From Sphingobacterium spiritivorum (GTDB lineage: Bacteria > Bacteroidota > Bacteroidia > Sphingobacteriales > Sphingobacteriaceae), in NCBI RefSeq assembly GCF_016725325.1, contig NZ_CP068083.1, forward strand, positions 4,092,001 to 4,156,000: a DNA stretch of 64,000 nt, given 5' to 3'. Positions 34,391-43,531 of this stretch are shown piece after piece (within the stretch, counting starts at the first letter, position 1; each line of letters starts with the position of its first letter). The notes below the pieces were generated by a model that searched no databases, was not told where the DNA came from, and saw nothing but the letters and a program-made list of their open reading frames with translations. Made by a program: the position numbers and the translations under genes.

Positions 34391-35890
34391 TTATTTGTTT
34401 TCCGCCCAATAGACCGTTGCATTTACAGCACGGTGCCACTCCTCCAGTAGCTCTTTGGTTTTAGTTTTCTTATTGGGCTCAAATTTTTTATTTTCTTTCC
34501 ATTGTTTTGAGATTTCTTCAATGTCTTTCCAGAATCCCACTGCAAGACCTGCCAGATAAGCGGCTCCCAATGCCGTTGTTTCCGTAATTTCAGGGCGTAC
34601 CGTAGTCGAACTCAGAATGTCAGATTGAAATTGCATCAGCAGATTATTTTGCGTAGCACCTCCGTCAACACGTAACTCTTTGATCTTTAAACCTGCATCT
34701 GATTCCATAGCTCGTAAAATATCTACGGTCTGAAAAGCAATGCTTTCTAACGCTGCTCTGGCAATATGGGCTGCATTTGCTCCTCTGGAGAGCCCGACAA
34801 TAGTTCCTCTTGCATCAGGATTCCATATAGGTGCACCCAGACCTGCAAATGCAGGTACTAAATATACCCCATTAGAATCTTCAACAGAGGCAGCAAGCTT
34901 TTCTACATCAGCAGATTTTTTGATAATACCCAGTTCGTCACGCAGCCACTGCACAATCGCACCGCCTATGAAAATACTTCCTTCCAGTGCGTAAGTTACT
35001 TCTTTTCCAATCTGCCATGCGACTGTAGTAACCAGCTTATTCTTCGAAATAACAGGCTTCTTGCCAATATTCATCAGCATAAAGCAGCCTGTACCATATG
35101 TGTTTTTCACCATACCTTTGGCTGTACACATCTGTCCGAACAATGCCGCCTGCTGATCACCTGCAATACCTGCGATAGGGATTTGATGAGAGAGTATTTC
35201 ATTAGAAGTTTCGGCATAGATTTCAGAAGAGCTTTTGACTTCCGGAAGAATAGACTTCGGAATATCAAAAATGTCCAGTAATTCATCATCCCAAGCCATC
35301 GTCTGAATATTGAAGATCATCGTCCGGGAAGCATTGGTGACGTCCGTAACATGTGTTTCTCCGTTGGTAAGATTCCAGATCAGCCAGGTATCAATTGTCC
35401 CAAACGCAAGTTCACCTTTTTCTGCTTTTTTACGGGCACCTTTTACATTATCCAGTATCCAGTTGATCTTTGAAGCTGAAAAATAAGCATCGATCAGTAA
35501 GCCGGTTTTTTTCTGGATCAGCGGTCCATGTCCTTTATCACTGATAGAACGGCAATATTCTGCTGTTCTTCTGTCTTGCCATACAATAGCATTATAGATA
35601 GGAACCCCCGTTTTTCTATCCCATATTACTGTTGTTTCACGCTGATTAGTGATTCCGATTCCTTTTATTTTTGAAGAATTGATCTTCGATTTGGTAAGGG
35701 CCTCTGTAAGTACTGAAAACTGTGTAGACCAGATGTCCTGAGGATCATGTTCTACCCATCCTGATTGCGGGTAATGTTGTTTAAATTCTCGCTGAGCTAT
35801 ACCTTCAATCTCCCCCGATTGATTAAAAATGATAGCTCTGGAACTGGTTGTTCCCTGATCTAATGCAACGATATATTCCTTATTTTGCAT
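34391..35890 (-). CDS. glpK: Glycerol kinase
   Basis: Phosphorylates glycerol to sn-glycerol-3-phosphate with ATP. The N-terminal ALDQGTTSSRAI and the ATP-site region RVDGGATQNNLLMQFQSD are FGGY-kinase signatures; VWQDRRTAEYC is the glycerol-binding stretch. At 499 residues it is full length. It lies 25 bases after glpD and 33 before glpF. Confidence 0.97.
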   Translation of the reverse strand: MQNKEYIVALDQGTTSSRAIIFNQSGEIEGIAQREFKQHYPQSGWVEHDPQDIWSTQFSVLTEALTKSKINSSKIKGIGITNQRETTVIWDRKTGVPIYNAIVWQDRRTAEYCRSISDKGHGPLIQKKTGLLIDAYFSASKINWILDNVKGARKKAEKGELAFGTIDTWLIWNLTNGETHVTDVTNASRTMIFNIQTMAWDDELLDIFDIPKSILPEVKSSSEIYAETSNEILSHQIPIAGIAGDQQAALFGQMCTAKGMVKNTYGTGCFMLMNIGKKPVISKNKLVTTVAWQIGKEVTYALEGSIFIGGAIVQWLRDELGIIKKSADVEKLAASVEDSNGVYLVPAFAGLGAPIWNPDARGTIVGLSRGANAAHIARAALESIAFQTVDILRAMESDAGLKIKELRVDGGATQNNLLMQFQSDILSSTTVRPEITETTALGAAYLAGLAVGFWKDIEEISKQWKENKKFEPNKKTKTKELLEEWHRAVNATVYWAENK

Positions 35891-35915
35891 GGTTTATTAT
35901 GGTTATATGTACAAT

Positions 35916-37484
35916 TTAATTTATAATATAGTTTTTCACTAACTGTCTGTAATTTTCAAGCTGCTCATTGATCCAAGGCTCATCTTTTCCCAGCGTTTGG
36001 GCCATCAATTTAGCAACCTGAGGAGCCATATCCAAAGACGCTTTTGCATCGAGAAATAATATCCGCATACGTCTGGCCAGTACATCTTCTACATTCCTTG
36101 CCATTTCGTGACGTACAGCCCATACCACCTCCGCTGCAATATGTTCAAATTTGGGGTGCAAGACAGCTGCCAGTTCCGGAGAACTTGCCGCCAAAGCACG
36201 TATACCCTCTGCGTCGCTGCCATAAAATTTCCAGTGGCCCTGTTCTTCATTTTGAGCATAGCCATGTATTTTCAGGGTTTTTGTCATACAGGCTTTTGGT
36301 TCTAAAGCTGCGACTTTGATCGCCAGATTAATGGTTTCTTCTGCCATTTTACGATACGTAGTCCATTTTCCTCCTGTAATAGTGACCAGTCCCGAAGCAT
36401 TACTGATGAGTTTATGATCCCGGGATATTTCTTTTGTACTGTTGACATCGTCACCCTGTGGAGCGGCCAAAGGTCTCAATCCGGCAAATACACTTAATAT
36501 ATCCGAGCGGGTAGGAGCATGCTCCATATAATTGTAAGCCGTATCTAATATAAATTTAATCTCTTCTTCCAATGGGCGTGGTTCGATCTGATGCTGATCC
36601 AAAGGCGTATCCGTAGTTCCCAGTAGTACATGTCCATGCCAAGGCACGCCAAATAATACACGGCCATCGCTCGTTTCGGGAATCATAAGTGCATCCGATT
36701 TACCGAGAAACTTTTTATCAACGACAATATGTGTTCCCTGGCTGGGTCTGACCAGATTTTTGTGTTTTGGCTCTTCCAGTTTCAGGATATCATCGACGAA
36801 TATTCCCGTTGCATTTATAATGGATTTTGCCTGAATAGTATGCGACTGCCCAGTTTCCTGATCGACAAACGTCAATCCGCTTACTTTCGCTGCCTGATTT
36901 TTATCAATATGGATCACATCAGCATAGTTGATGATCGTAGCGCCGTACTCGGCTGCGGTTTGCCCCAGATTGAGGGCAAGACGTGCATCGTCAAACTGAC
37001 CGTCAAAATATTGTATCCCACCCTGAAGTGAAGAAGCTTTGACAGTAGGTAATTTAGAGAGTACTTCGTTTTTATTCAGATATACGGACTTCCCTATACG
37101 CAGGCTGCCTGCCATCCAGTCGTATAGTTTTAAACCGATCAGGTATTTTAATTTACTAAACCACGAATAGCAAGGAATAATAAAACTTTGTATTCGCGCT
37201 ACATGTGGAGCATTTCTAAAAATAAGCCCTCTTTCGTGCAGAGCCGAATAAACCAATTTGACATCACCGTTAGCCAGATAGCGTACGCCTCCATGCACCA
37301 ATTTAGTACTGCGGCTGGACGTGGCTTTCGCAAAATCATATTTTTCTAATAAGATTGTTTTATAACCTCTGGAGGCTGCATCTGCTGCAATCCCTAGACC
37401 GGTAGCTCCGCCACCGATAATGGCAATATCCCATTGTTGGGTTTGATAAAGGTTGTTTATTCCTTCATTTCTGTCAAATTTCAT
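35916..37484 (-). CDS. glpD: Aerobic glycerol-3-phosphate dehydrogenase (FAD)
   Basis: Oxidises glycerol-3-phosphate to dihydroxyacetone phosphate at the membrane, passing electrons to quinone. The FAD motif is IAIIGGGATGLGIAADAASRG (start about residue 20), followed by LEKYDFAKATSSRSTKLVHGG, the GlpD signature. A C-terminal DAO_C domain is present. At 522 residues it is full length. It is the first gene of the operon; its promoter region carries the repeat operators at 37563-37591. Confidence 0.96.
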   Translation of the reverse strand: MKFDRNEGINNLYQTQQWDIAIIGGGATGLGIAADAASRGYKTILLEKYDFAKATSSRSTKLVHGGVRYLANGDVKLVYSALHERGLIFRNAPHVARIQSFIIPCYSWFSKLKYLIGLKLYDWMAGSLRIGKSVYLNKNEVLSKLPTVKASSLQGGIQYFDGQFDDARLALNLGQTAAEYGATIINYADVIHIDKNQAAKVSGLTFVDQETGQSHTIQAKSIINATGIFVDDILKLEEPKHKNLVRPSQGTHIVVDKKFLGKSDALMIPETSDGRVLFGVPWHGHVLLGTTDTPLDQHQIEPRPLEEEIKFILDTAYNYMEHAPTRSDILSVFAGLRPLAAPQGDDVNSTKEISRDHKLISNASGLVTITGGKWTTYRKMAEETINLAIKVAALEPKACMTKTLKIHGYAQNEEQGHWKFYGSDAEGIRALAASSPELAAVLHPKFEHIAAEVVWAVRHEMARNVEDVLARRMRILFLDAKASLDMAPQVAKLMAQTLGKDEPWINEQLENYRQLVKNYIIN

Positions 37485-37545
37485 ATAGAATTGATTTTAC
37501 AATATATAACAGTTGTTGTGATCTCCTGTTTGTACGATCCTGAAA

Positions 37546-37553
37546 CAAACATA
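37546..37553 (-). promoter_or_regulatory. -7 box TATGTTTG for the glp operon
   Basis: On the minus strand TATGTTTG (37553 to 37546) fits TAnnTTTG. Initiation near 37539 gives a leader of about 55 bases before glpD. A -33 TTTG is not clear at the usual distance, which would suit a promoter under strong control. Confidence 0.5.
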
Positions 37554-37562
37554 ATAAATAAT

Positions 37563-37591
37563 CAAACGAAACTAAAAGAAAACAAACGAAA
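37563..37591. promoter_or_regulatory. Direct-repeat operator (2 x CAAACGAAA, 20 bp apart) for the DeoR-type regulator
   Basis: CAAACGAAA occurs at 37563-37571 and again at 37583-37591, exactly 20 bp apart. The reverse complement TTTCGTTTG resembles known DeoR-family operators (direct repeats of TTTCGTTT). It lies just upstream of the glp -7 box, covering the -33 region, and between glpD and the divergent regulator gene, so repression of glpD and perhaps self-regulation are likely. Confidence 0.6.
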
Positions 37592-37663
37592 TTATTGTTA
37601 AATTTTTATTTCTCTCCTAAATGAAAAGTTTTTACCTTAGTGAAATTTGAATTAAAACCTATT

Positions 37664-38425
37664 ATGAATAGCGTTGAAAGACACCATTTAATCTTAGAAA
37701 AACTTAAACAGATTGGTAATATTACGGTTTCCGAACTTTGTGAAGAACTAGGGGTTTCGACCGTTACTATTCGAAAGGATCTAAAATTTTTAGAAGACAG
37801 TTCGCTGTTATTTCGGGTTCACGGTGGTGCTACCCGGCAAAATCCGTATACCACAGATCGTCCTGTTTTCGAAAAGGAAAAATTACATACACTCGAGAAA
37901 TCGAAAATAGGTAAAACGGCTGCTTCATTTGTAGAACCCAATGATTCTATTATCATTGCTTCAGGGACGACTATGCAGGCCATGGCAAAAGAAATCGAAC
38001 CTCAGGGACTGCTTACTGTGGTAACATCTGCTTTGAATGTGGCACAGCAGCTTATCCAGCATCAGAATGTAGAAATTATACAGCTTGGAGGCACCATGAG
38101 AAAAACTTCAATGTCGGTTACAGGCGCTTATGCTGAAACGATTTTAAAGGACTTCTTTTGTTCTAAACTTTTTCTTGGTGTCGATGGAATTGATATGGAT
38201 TTCGGTATTACCACTACCAATGCGCAGGAAGCTCGGCTGAACCGGGTTATGATGGAATCGGCTCAAAAGGTAATCGTATTGGTGGATTCCAGTAAGTTTG
38301 GCCGTAAGAGCTTTGGTAAAATAGCGGAGATCAACCAAATCGATATTCTGATAACAGATAATTATGTTAATCCCCGTTATGTAGAAAAACTGGAATCTTT
38401 GGGGATTAAAGTTATTGTCGTTTAA
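37664..38425 (+). CDS. glpR: DeoR-family transcriptional repressor, GlpR-like
   Basis: An N-terminal DeoR helix-turn-helix (about residues 1-57; ERHHLILEKLKQIGNITVSELCEELGVSTVTIRKDL) is followed by the DeoRC sugar-phosphate-sensing domain (VDSSKFGRKSFGKIAEINQIDILITD). Being divergent from glpDKF, its ligand is probably glycerol-3-phosphate, as for E. coli GlpR. A GTG at 37640 is in frame; the ATG at 37664 (MNSVERHHLIL) fits the family. The terminator at 38515 may end its transcript. Confidence 0.88.
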   Translation: MNSVERHHLILEKLKQIGNITVSELCEELGVSTVTIRKDLKFLEDSSLLFRVHGGATRQNPYTTDRPVFEKEKLHTLEKSKIGKTAASFVEPNDSIIIASGTTMQAMAKEIEPQGLLTVVTSALNVAQQLIQHQNVEIIQLGGTMRKTSMSVTGAYAETILKDFFCSKLFLGVDGIDMDFGITTTNAQEARLNRVMMESAQKVIVLVDSSKFGRKSFGKIAEINQIDILITDNYVNPRYVEKLESLGIKVIVV

Positions 38426-38514
38426 TATGTCTGCTATCTAATACCATAAAAATTTTACATATGATTTTGAGATTGCTAAAATGTATGTAAGATTATTTTA
38501 ATATCTTTAGAAAT

Positions 38515-38543
38515 TGGAGTTGCCTGATAACAACTCCATTTTT
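38515..38543 (+). terminator. Rho-independent terminator upstream of the Gfo/Idh/MocA gene
   Basis: TGGAGTTG pairs with CAACTCCA across an 8-nt loop, followed by five T. It lies 89 bases after glpR and isolates it from the next unit. Confidence 0.82.
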
Positions 38544-38583
38544 ATGAGAGTATAATCAATACCTAAAACTTACATTCAACAAT

Positions 38584-39852
38584 ATGAAAAAACAAGAAAA
38601 TTCAAGACGTGAGTTTCTCAAAAAGTCAATTATAGGAGCTGCTGCTTTTACAATTGTGCCACGTTTTGTTTTAGGAGGACAAGGTTATCTTGCACCAAGT
38701 GATCACCTGACCAAAGGTGTCATTGGCGTGGGATCAATGGGACGCGGACATTTTGCTTATGCCGGTACAAAAACCGTCGCTATCTGTGATGTTGATACCC
38801 GTCATTTGGCTATCGCTCAGAAAACATTAGGCGGTGGTGTACGTGAATACCACGATTTCAGAGAGCTGATTAAATCTCCCGAAGTGGATATTGTCCATAT
38901 TGCCACCCCTCCGCATTGGCACGGATTGATGGCTGTAGAAGCTGCCCGCGCCGGAAAAGATATATGGTGTGAAAAACCAATGACCAGAACTATAGGTGAG
39001 GGGCAGAAGGTTAAAGAAGCTGTAAAACAGCACGGTAATATATTTCGTCTAAATACCTGGTTTAGGTTTGAAGACAATTTCTACGGCATGCAGGTGCCTG
39101 TCAGAAAGATCAAAAAACTGGTTGATACCGGAATGTTGGGATGGCCACTTAAAGTGACCATCAGTAAACATACTGGTTTTGACTGGAAGTTCTTCTGGAT
39201 TGGTAAGCAGAATTTGCCTGTGGAACAAGTACCTGCAGAACTGGATTATGATATGTGGTTAGGGCCTGCACCGTACAAGCCTTACAGTACACATCGTACT
39301 CACCTCACATTCCGCGGATACTGGGATTATGATGGAGGAGGTCTGGGCGATATGGGGCAACACTATCTGGATCCTGTCCAGTATTTCTTAGGAAAAGATG
39401 AAGAAAGTCCGGTGTCAGTTGAAGTAGATGCTCCGCAACAACACAATGATGCAGTAGGTACCTGGAGACGTATTACCTATACCTATGCTGATGGTTGTCA
39501 GATTATATTAGACGGAGAGGGCAAAGACGAGGGATTAGCTTATATTGAAGGACCTAAGGGTAAATTATATAAAGGATTTGTGTCGGATATTCCGGATCTG
39601 GAAAGAAAACTTTCGCAATATCCGGAACCTGCACCACAGATTACAAACTTCCTGGAGTCTGTGAGAACAAGACAGAAATTTGCGCTGAATGAAGAGAATG
39701 GATATCGTTCATGTACATTAGTCAATCTTGGGCTGATTGCATTGAGACTCAACCGTTCGTTGAAATTCGATTCTGACAAACAGGTGTTTATTAATGATGA
39801 AGGCGCTAATCGTTTGATCCATCAACCGATGAGAGGTCCGTGGACTATTTAA
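38584..39852 (+). CDS. Exported Gfo/Idh/MocA-family oxidoreductase
   Basis: A twin-arginine signal (SRREFLKKSIIGAAAF) directs export. A Rossmann domain follows (KGVIGVGSMGRGHF, about residues 43-56) with the EKPMTRTIGEG motif whose Lys takes part in catalysis in this family. The C-terminal GFO_IDH_MocA-type domain contains GGGLGDMGQHYLDPVQYF. Members oxidise or reduce sugars with NAD(P). The next gene, 24 bases on, encodes two DUF1080 domains, a family tied to 3-keto-sugar glycoside hydrolysis, so this enzyme may make the 3-keto sugar. Confidence 0.88.
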   Translation: MKKQENSRREFLKKSIIGAAAFTIVPRFVLGGQGYLAPSDHLTKGVIGVGSMGRGHFAYAGTKTVAICDVDTRHLAIAQKTLGGGVREYHDFRELIKSPEVDIVHIATPPHWHGLMAVEAARAGKDIWCEKPMTRTIGEGQKVKEAVKQHGNIFRLNTWFRFEDNFYGMQVPVRKIKKLVDTGMLGWPLKVTISKHTGFDWKFFWIGKQNLPVEQVPAELDYDMWLGPAPYKPYSTHRTHLTFRGYWDYDGGGLGDMGQHYLDPVQYFLGKDEESPVSVEVDAPQQHNDAVGTWRRITYTYADGCQIILDGEGKDEGLAYIEGPKGKLYKGFVSDIPDLERKLSQYPEPAPQITNFLESVRTRQKFALNEENGYRSCTLVNLGLIALRLNRSLKFDSDKQVFINDEGANRLIHQPMRGPWTI

Positions 39853-39876
39853 TTTACATTCCAACAGCACAAACCA

Positions 39877-42800
39877 ATGAAAAAAACATTTAATATATTA
39901 TCTGCACTCTTGATTTTACAAGTAGCTGCACATGCTCAATTGCCTTCCAACAGGACAACTGCTACCAAAATAGCGGATGTACTTGCACAACAGCCTGCAG
40001 AGGAAAAGGCAAAATTTCTGGCTGCCATGAAAGAGTTGGAAAATTTCTCCTCTGATGACATAGCTGAGCTCTTATCCAAGCTCCAGCCTCAGGGTGGAAA
40101 CAATGCTACAATTGAATTTGCAAGTAACTCTTATTCTTTTTACGTGATGCAATCCGGAATGGAAGCTAAACGCGAAACATTTGCAAAAGGATTAATTGCA
40201 GCTCTGGATAAATTAACGGACAAAGACAATAAAGGATATGTAATCAAATTATTGCAACAGTCAGGTAAAAATGAAGCCGTAGCTCCGTTAACAGCTTATC
40301 TGAAAGATGATTATCTGGTAGGGAAAGCTTCCCGTGCACTGGTCGCTATTAATACAGATGATGCACGTAAAGCTTTATTAACATCGTTGACAGATGCGGA
40401 TTCAGAAACTAAGAAGATCGCTATTGTCACTGCTCTGGGAGATCTCAGATCGGCTGATGCAGAAGCAAAAATTATTGAACTTATTCAGTCAACTTCAGCT
40501 CCTAAATTTCAAAAAGCAGCTTTCACAGCACTTAGCAAAATTGGCGGCGAGAAATCAGCATCTGTATTTGCAACTCAGCTGGCAATCGTAAAATATCAAT
40601 ACGAGCCAAATGATATCACTGGACTGGCGGTTGATTATGCGGAAACACTCTTGAAGAATAAGAAATCTGCACAGGCTGAAAAGTTTGCTGCAGCATTATT
40701 TGCAGGAGCAGGAGTGAATAATGCACCTGAAACAAAAATTGCAGCGTTAAGCATCCTTACAAATATCAATGCTTCCAAGCAGAAAAAAGCTTTATTATCT
40801 GCAGCGACCAGTGAAGATGCTGCATACCGTAATGTAGCTCTGCAACTGCTGGGGGAATATGGAAACAGTGGAGATACCAAAAAACTGATCGCAGCCTTAA
40901 AAAGTGCTACACCGGGAGTTCAGGAAAGTATCCTGGATTTTCTGGCGCAAAAAGGATCTGCTTCAGACGTGTCTGCTCTTCAGAAAATTGTTCTTAACAA
41001 TACTACAGGTGACGCCCGTATTTCCGGACTGGAGGCACTTGATGCACTATCCAGAAATAATGTAACACCACTGCTGATCAGTCAGCTTAAAGATGCAGAT
41101 GAGGCACTGACAGGCGCTATCCAAAAACTGATTCTGGCCTCAAAAGAAGCAAAAGCTATTGATATTGTAAATGAATCGTTAGCAACAGCGGATAGCAAGA
41201 CACAGATAGCATTATTAGGCATTCTGGCAAAAAGACCGAATGCTAAATCATCAAAAGCAGTCCTGCCGTTAGCAAAGAGCACGGATGAGAAGGTTCGCAT
41301 GGCAGCCTATCAGGCATTACCTACAGTTGCTTCGGAAGATGATCTGAATGATTTGTATGCTTTATACTCAACGGCAAATAAAAATGAAGTTACATACTTG
41401 CAAAAGGCAACAATCAATGCGATTCAGTCCAGCAAAGATAAAGATGCTATAACAGCAAAATTAGCATCTAATGTGACCGTTTCAGCATCACCTTCAGCGG
41501 GTATGTATTTCCCTGTATTTGCAGGATTGGGAGGCACAGAGTCTTTAAATGCTGTTAAGAATTTCACAGACGCAGGTATTCCTGAAGTAAAAACACAGGC
41601 CATCTCTGCATTAGCATCATGGAAATCTGCGGAAGCACTTCCGGCTCTTGTTGCACTTTCCAGAACGGAAAAAGCAGAAGGCAACTTTGATAATATCTTC
41701 AAAGGACTGATTCGTCTGGTGAACAGTTCTTCTCTGACTCCGGATCAGAAAACACTGCATCTTAAAGATGCCTTTGCTATTGCACGTACAGATGCACAAC
41801 GTAATCAGGTGCTAAGTTCGCTTCAGGGAGCGGGTACTTATCAGGCTATGATCTTTGCAAGCAAGCAGATGGTCAATCCGGCTTTAGCCGGAGCTGCATC
41901 CAATACTGCTATGAATATCGCATTTGATCATAAAGAATATGTAGGAGAAGATGTTCGGAACATATTGAATAAAGTTATCGGTAATCTGTCCGGAAGTGAA
42001 AGCTCCTATCTGAAAGAAGCAGTACTTCGTCAGTTAGCTGAAATGCCGAATAAAGAAGGGTTTGTATCTGTATTCAACGGAAATGATCTGAGTGGCTGGA
42101 AAGGTCTTGTCGCAGATCCGATCAAACGCAGTAAAATGGACGCTAAAACATTGGCTGCTGAGCAAAAGAAAGCGGACGAAAAAATGCGTGCAGGATGGCA
42201 GGCTAATAAAGGAGAACTGATCTTCAACGGAAAAGGAGATAACATCGCTACGATCAAACAATACGGAGATATAGAGATGCTGGTGGACTGGAAGTTAGAT
42301 AAGGATGGTAAAGAAGGAGATGCCGGTGTTTACCTGAGAGGCACTCCGCAAGTACAAATCTGGGATATATCACGTACCAATGTGGGAGCACAGGTCGGTT
42401 CCGGAGGTCTGTATAACAACCAAAAAAATGCAAAAGATCCATTAGTCGTAGCGGATAACCCACTTGGAGAATGGAACACTTTTAAAATAAAAATGGTAGA
42501 TGATAAAGTGACTGTATATCTGAATGGGGTACTGGTGACTGACAATGTACCTTTGGAAAACTATTGGGATCGTAATCAATCTTTATTCCCTACAGAGCAG
42601 ATCGAATTGCAGGCACATGGTACTAAAGTATATTACCGTGATATCTTTATTAAAGAATTGCCTAGAAAGCAGGTTTCTGAACTTACCACACAGGAGAAGA
42701 GTGAAGGATTTGATATGTTGTTCGATGGTACAAATCTGGACAAATGGATTCCTTCCGATGGATACGGTATCAATGAAGAAGGTTATCTGGTTGTTTACCC

Positions 42801-43278
42801 AAATGCCAAATTTGGAGGTAACCTGTATACCAAAGATGAATACAGCGATGTTGTCTATCGATTTGAATTTAAACTGACTCCCGGAGCGAATAATGGAGTA
42901 GGTCTACGTGCGCCGGTAGAAGGAGATGCAGCTTATGCAGGTATGGAAATTCAGATTCTGGATAATGATGCTGACGTCTACAAAAGTTTAAAACCTTACC
43001 AGTATCATGGATCCGTATACGGTGTCATTACGGCTAAAAGAGGTGCATTGAAACCGGTAGGAGAATGGAATACGGAAGAAATCCGCTTACAGGGAAATAA
43101 AATCAAGGTAACGGTCAACGGAACGGTCATTCTTGAAGGTGATATTGCTGAAGCGTCTAAAAATGGTACGCTTGATGGTAAGAACCACCCGGGATTGCAA
43201 CGTAAATCCGGACATATTGCTTTCTTAGGACACGGATCAGAAGTGTTTTTCCGTAATATCAGAGTGAAAAAATTGTAA
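39877..43278 (+). CDS. Secreted HEAT-repeat protein with two DUF1080 (3-keto-disaccharide hydrolase-type) domains
   Basis: An 1133-residue protein. A signal peptide (MKKTFNILSALLILQVAAHAQ) is followed by a long HEAT-like helical array (about 75-700; repeated units such as AVAPLTAYLKDDYLVGKASR). Two jelly-roll DUF1080 domains end the protein: the first from FVSVFNGNDLSGWKG (about 728) to YYRDIFIKEL (about 925), the second from FDMLFDGTNLDKW (about 944) to the C-terminus. DUF1080 is now linked to hydrolysis of 3-keto-glycosides. The first domain has a charged helical insertion after its opening strand. The HEAT array may present substrate or a partner. It is paired with the oxidoreductase upstream. 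Confidence 0.85.
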   Translation: MKKTFNILSALLILQVAAHAQLPSNRTTATKIADVLAQQPAEEKAKFLAAMKELENFSSDDIAELLSKLQPQGGNNATIEFASNSYSFYVMQSGMEAKRETFAKGLIAALDKLTDKDNKGYVIKLLQQSGKNEAVAPLTAYLKDDYLVGKASRALVAINTDDARKALLTSLTDADSETKKIAIVTALGDLRSADAEAKIIELIQSTSAPKFQKAAFTALSKIGGEKSASVFATQLAIVKYQYEPNDITGLAVDYAETLLKNKKSAQAEKFAAALFAGAGVNNAPETKIAALSILTNINASKQKKALLSAATSEDAAYRNVALQLLGEYGNSGDTKKLIAALKSATPGVQESILDFLAQKGSASDVSALQKIVLNNTTGDARISGLEALDALSRNNVTPLLISQLKDADEALTGAIQKLILASKEAKAIDIVNESLATADSKTQIALLGILAKRPNAKSSKAVLPLAKSTDEKVRMAAYQALPTVASEDDLNDLYALYSTANKNEVTYLQKATINAIQSSKDKDAITAKLASNVTVSASPSAGMYFPVFAGLGGTESLNAVKNFTDAGIPEVKTQAISALASWKSAEALPALVALSRTEKAEGNFDNIFKGLIRLVNSSSLTPDQKTLHLKDAFAIARTDAQRNQVLSSLQGAGTYQAMIFASKQMVNPALAGAASNTAMNIAFDHKEYVGEDVRNILNKVIGNLSGSESSYLKEAVLRQLAEMPNKEGFVSVFNGNDLSGWKGLVADPIKRSKMDAKTLAAEQKKADEKMRAGWQANKGELIFNGKGDNIATIKQYGDIEMLVDWKLDKDGKEGDAGVYLRGTPQVQIWDISRTNVGAQVGSGGLYNNQKNAKDPLVVADNPLGEWNTFKIKMVDDKVTVYLNGVLVTDNVPLENYWDRNQSLFPTEQIELQAHGTKVYYRDIFIKELPRKQVSELTTQEKSEGFDMLFDGTNLDKWIPSDGYGINEEGYLVVYPNAKFGGNLYTKDEYSDVVYRFEFKLTPGANNGVGLRAPVEGDAAYAGMEIQILDNDADVYKSLKPYQYHGSVYGVITAKRGALKPVGEWNTEEIRLQGNKIKVTVNGTVILEGDIAEASKNGTLDGKNHPGLQRKSGHIAFLGHGSEVFFRNIRVKKL

Positions 43279-43302
43279 TTGAAACTTTTTCAGCGACACA
43301 TA

Positions 43303-43338
43303 AAAGTCCGTCTTTCGTAAGAATGACGGACTTTTTTT
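43303..43338 (+). terminator. Rho-independent terminator after the DUF1080 gene
   Basis: AAAGTCCGTC pairs perfectly with GACGGACTTT across a 12-nt loop, followed by five more T. The remaining 190 bases up to 43531 hold no gene, only a small hairpin (CACTA...TAGTG, about 43431-43450) and a repeated ATGGAATGG at 43381 and 43501. Confidence 0.88.
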
Positions 43339-43531
43339 ATTTATAAAATTTTGAGTATCAGTTGGTATTTTACTAACTATATGGAATGGCTGTATCTCTG
43401 CTAAAGCACAAGTACCGTTACACTAATGCTTGCGCTAGTGATGGGTTTCTGTGTGGAATTGAAACATGCTACAGCGTCAGTTGCTGTCCACATCAATTGT
43501 ATGGAATGGTTTTGTAGTAACACGTTAACCT

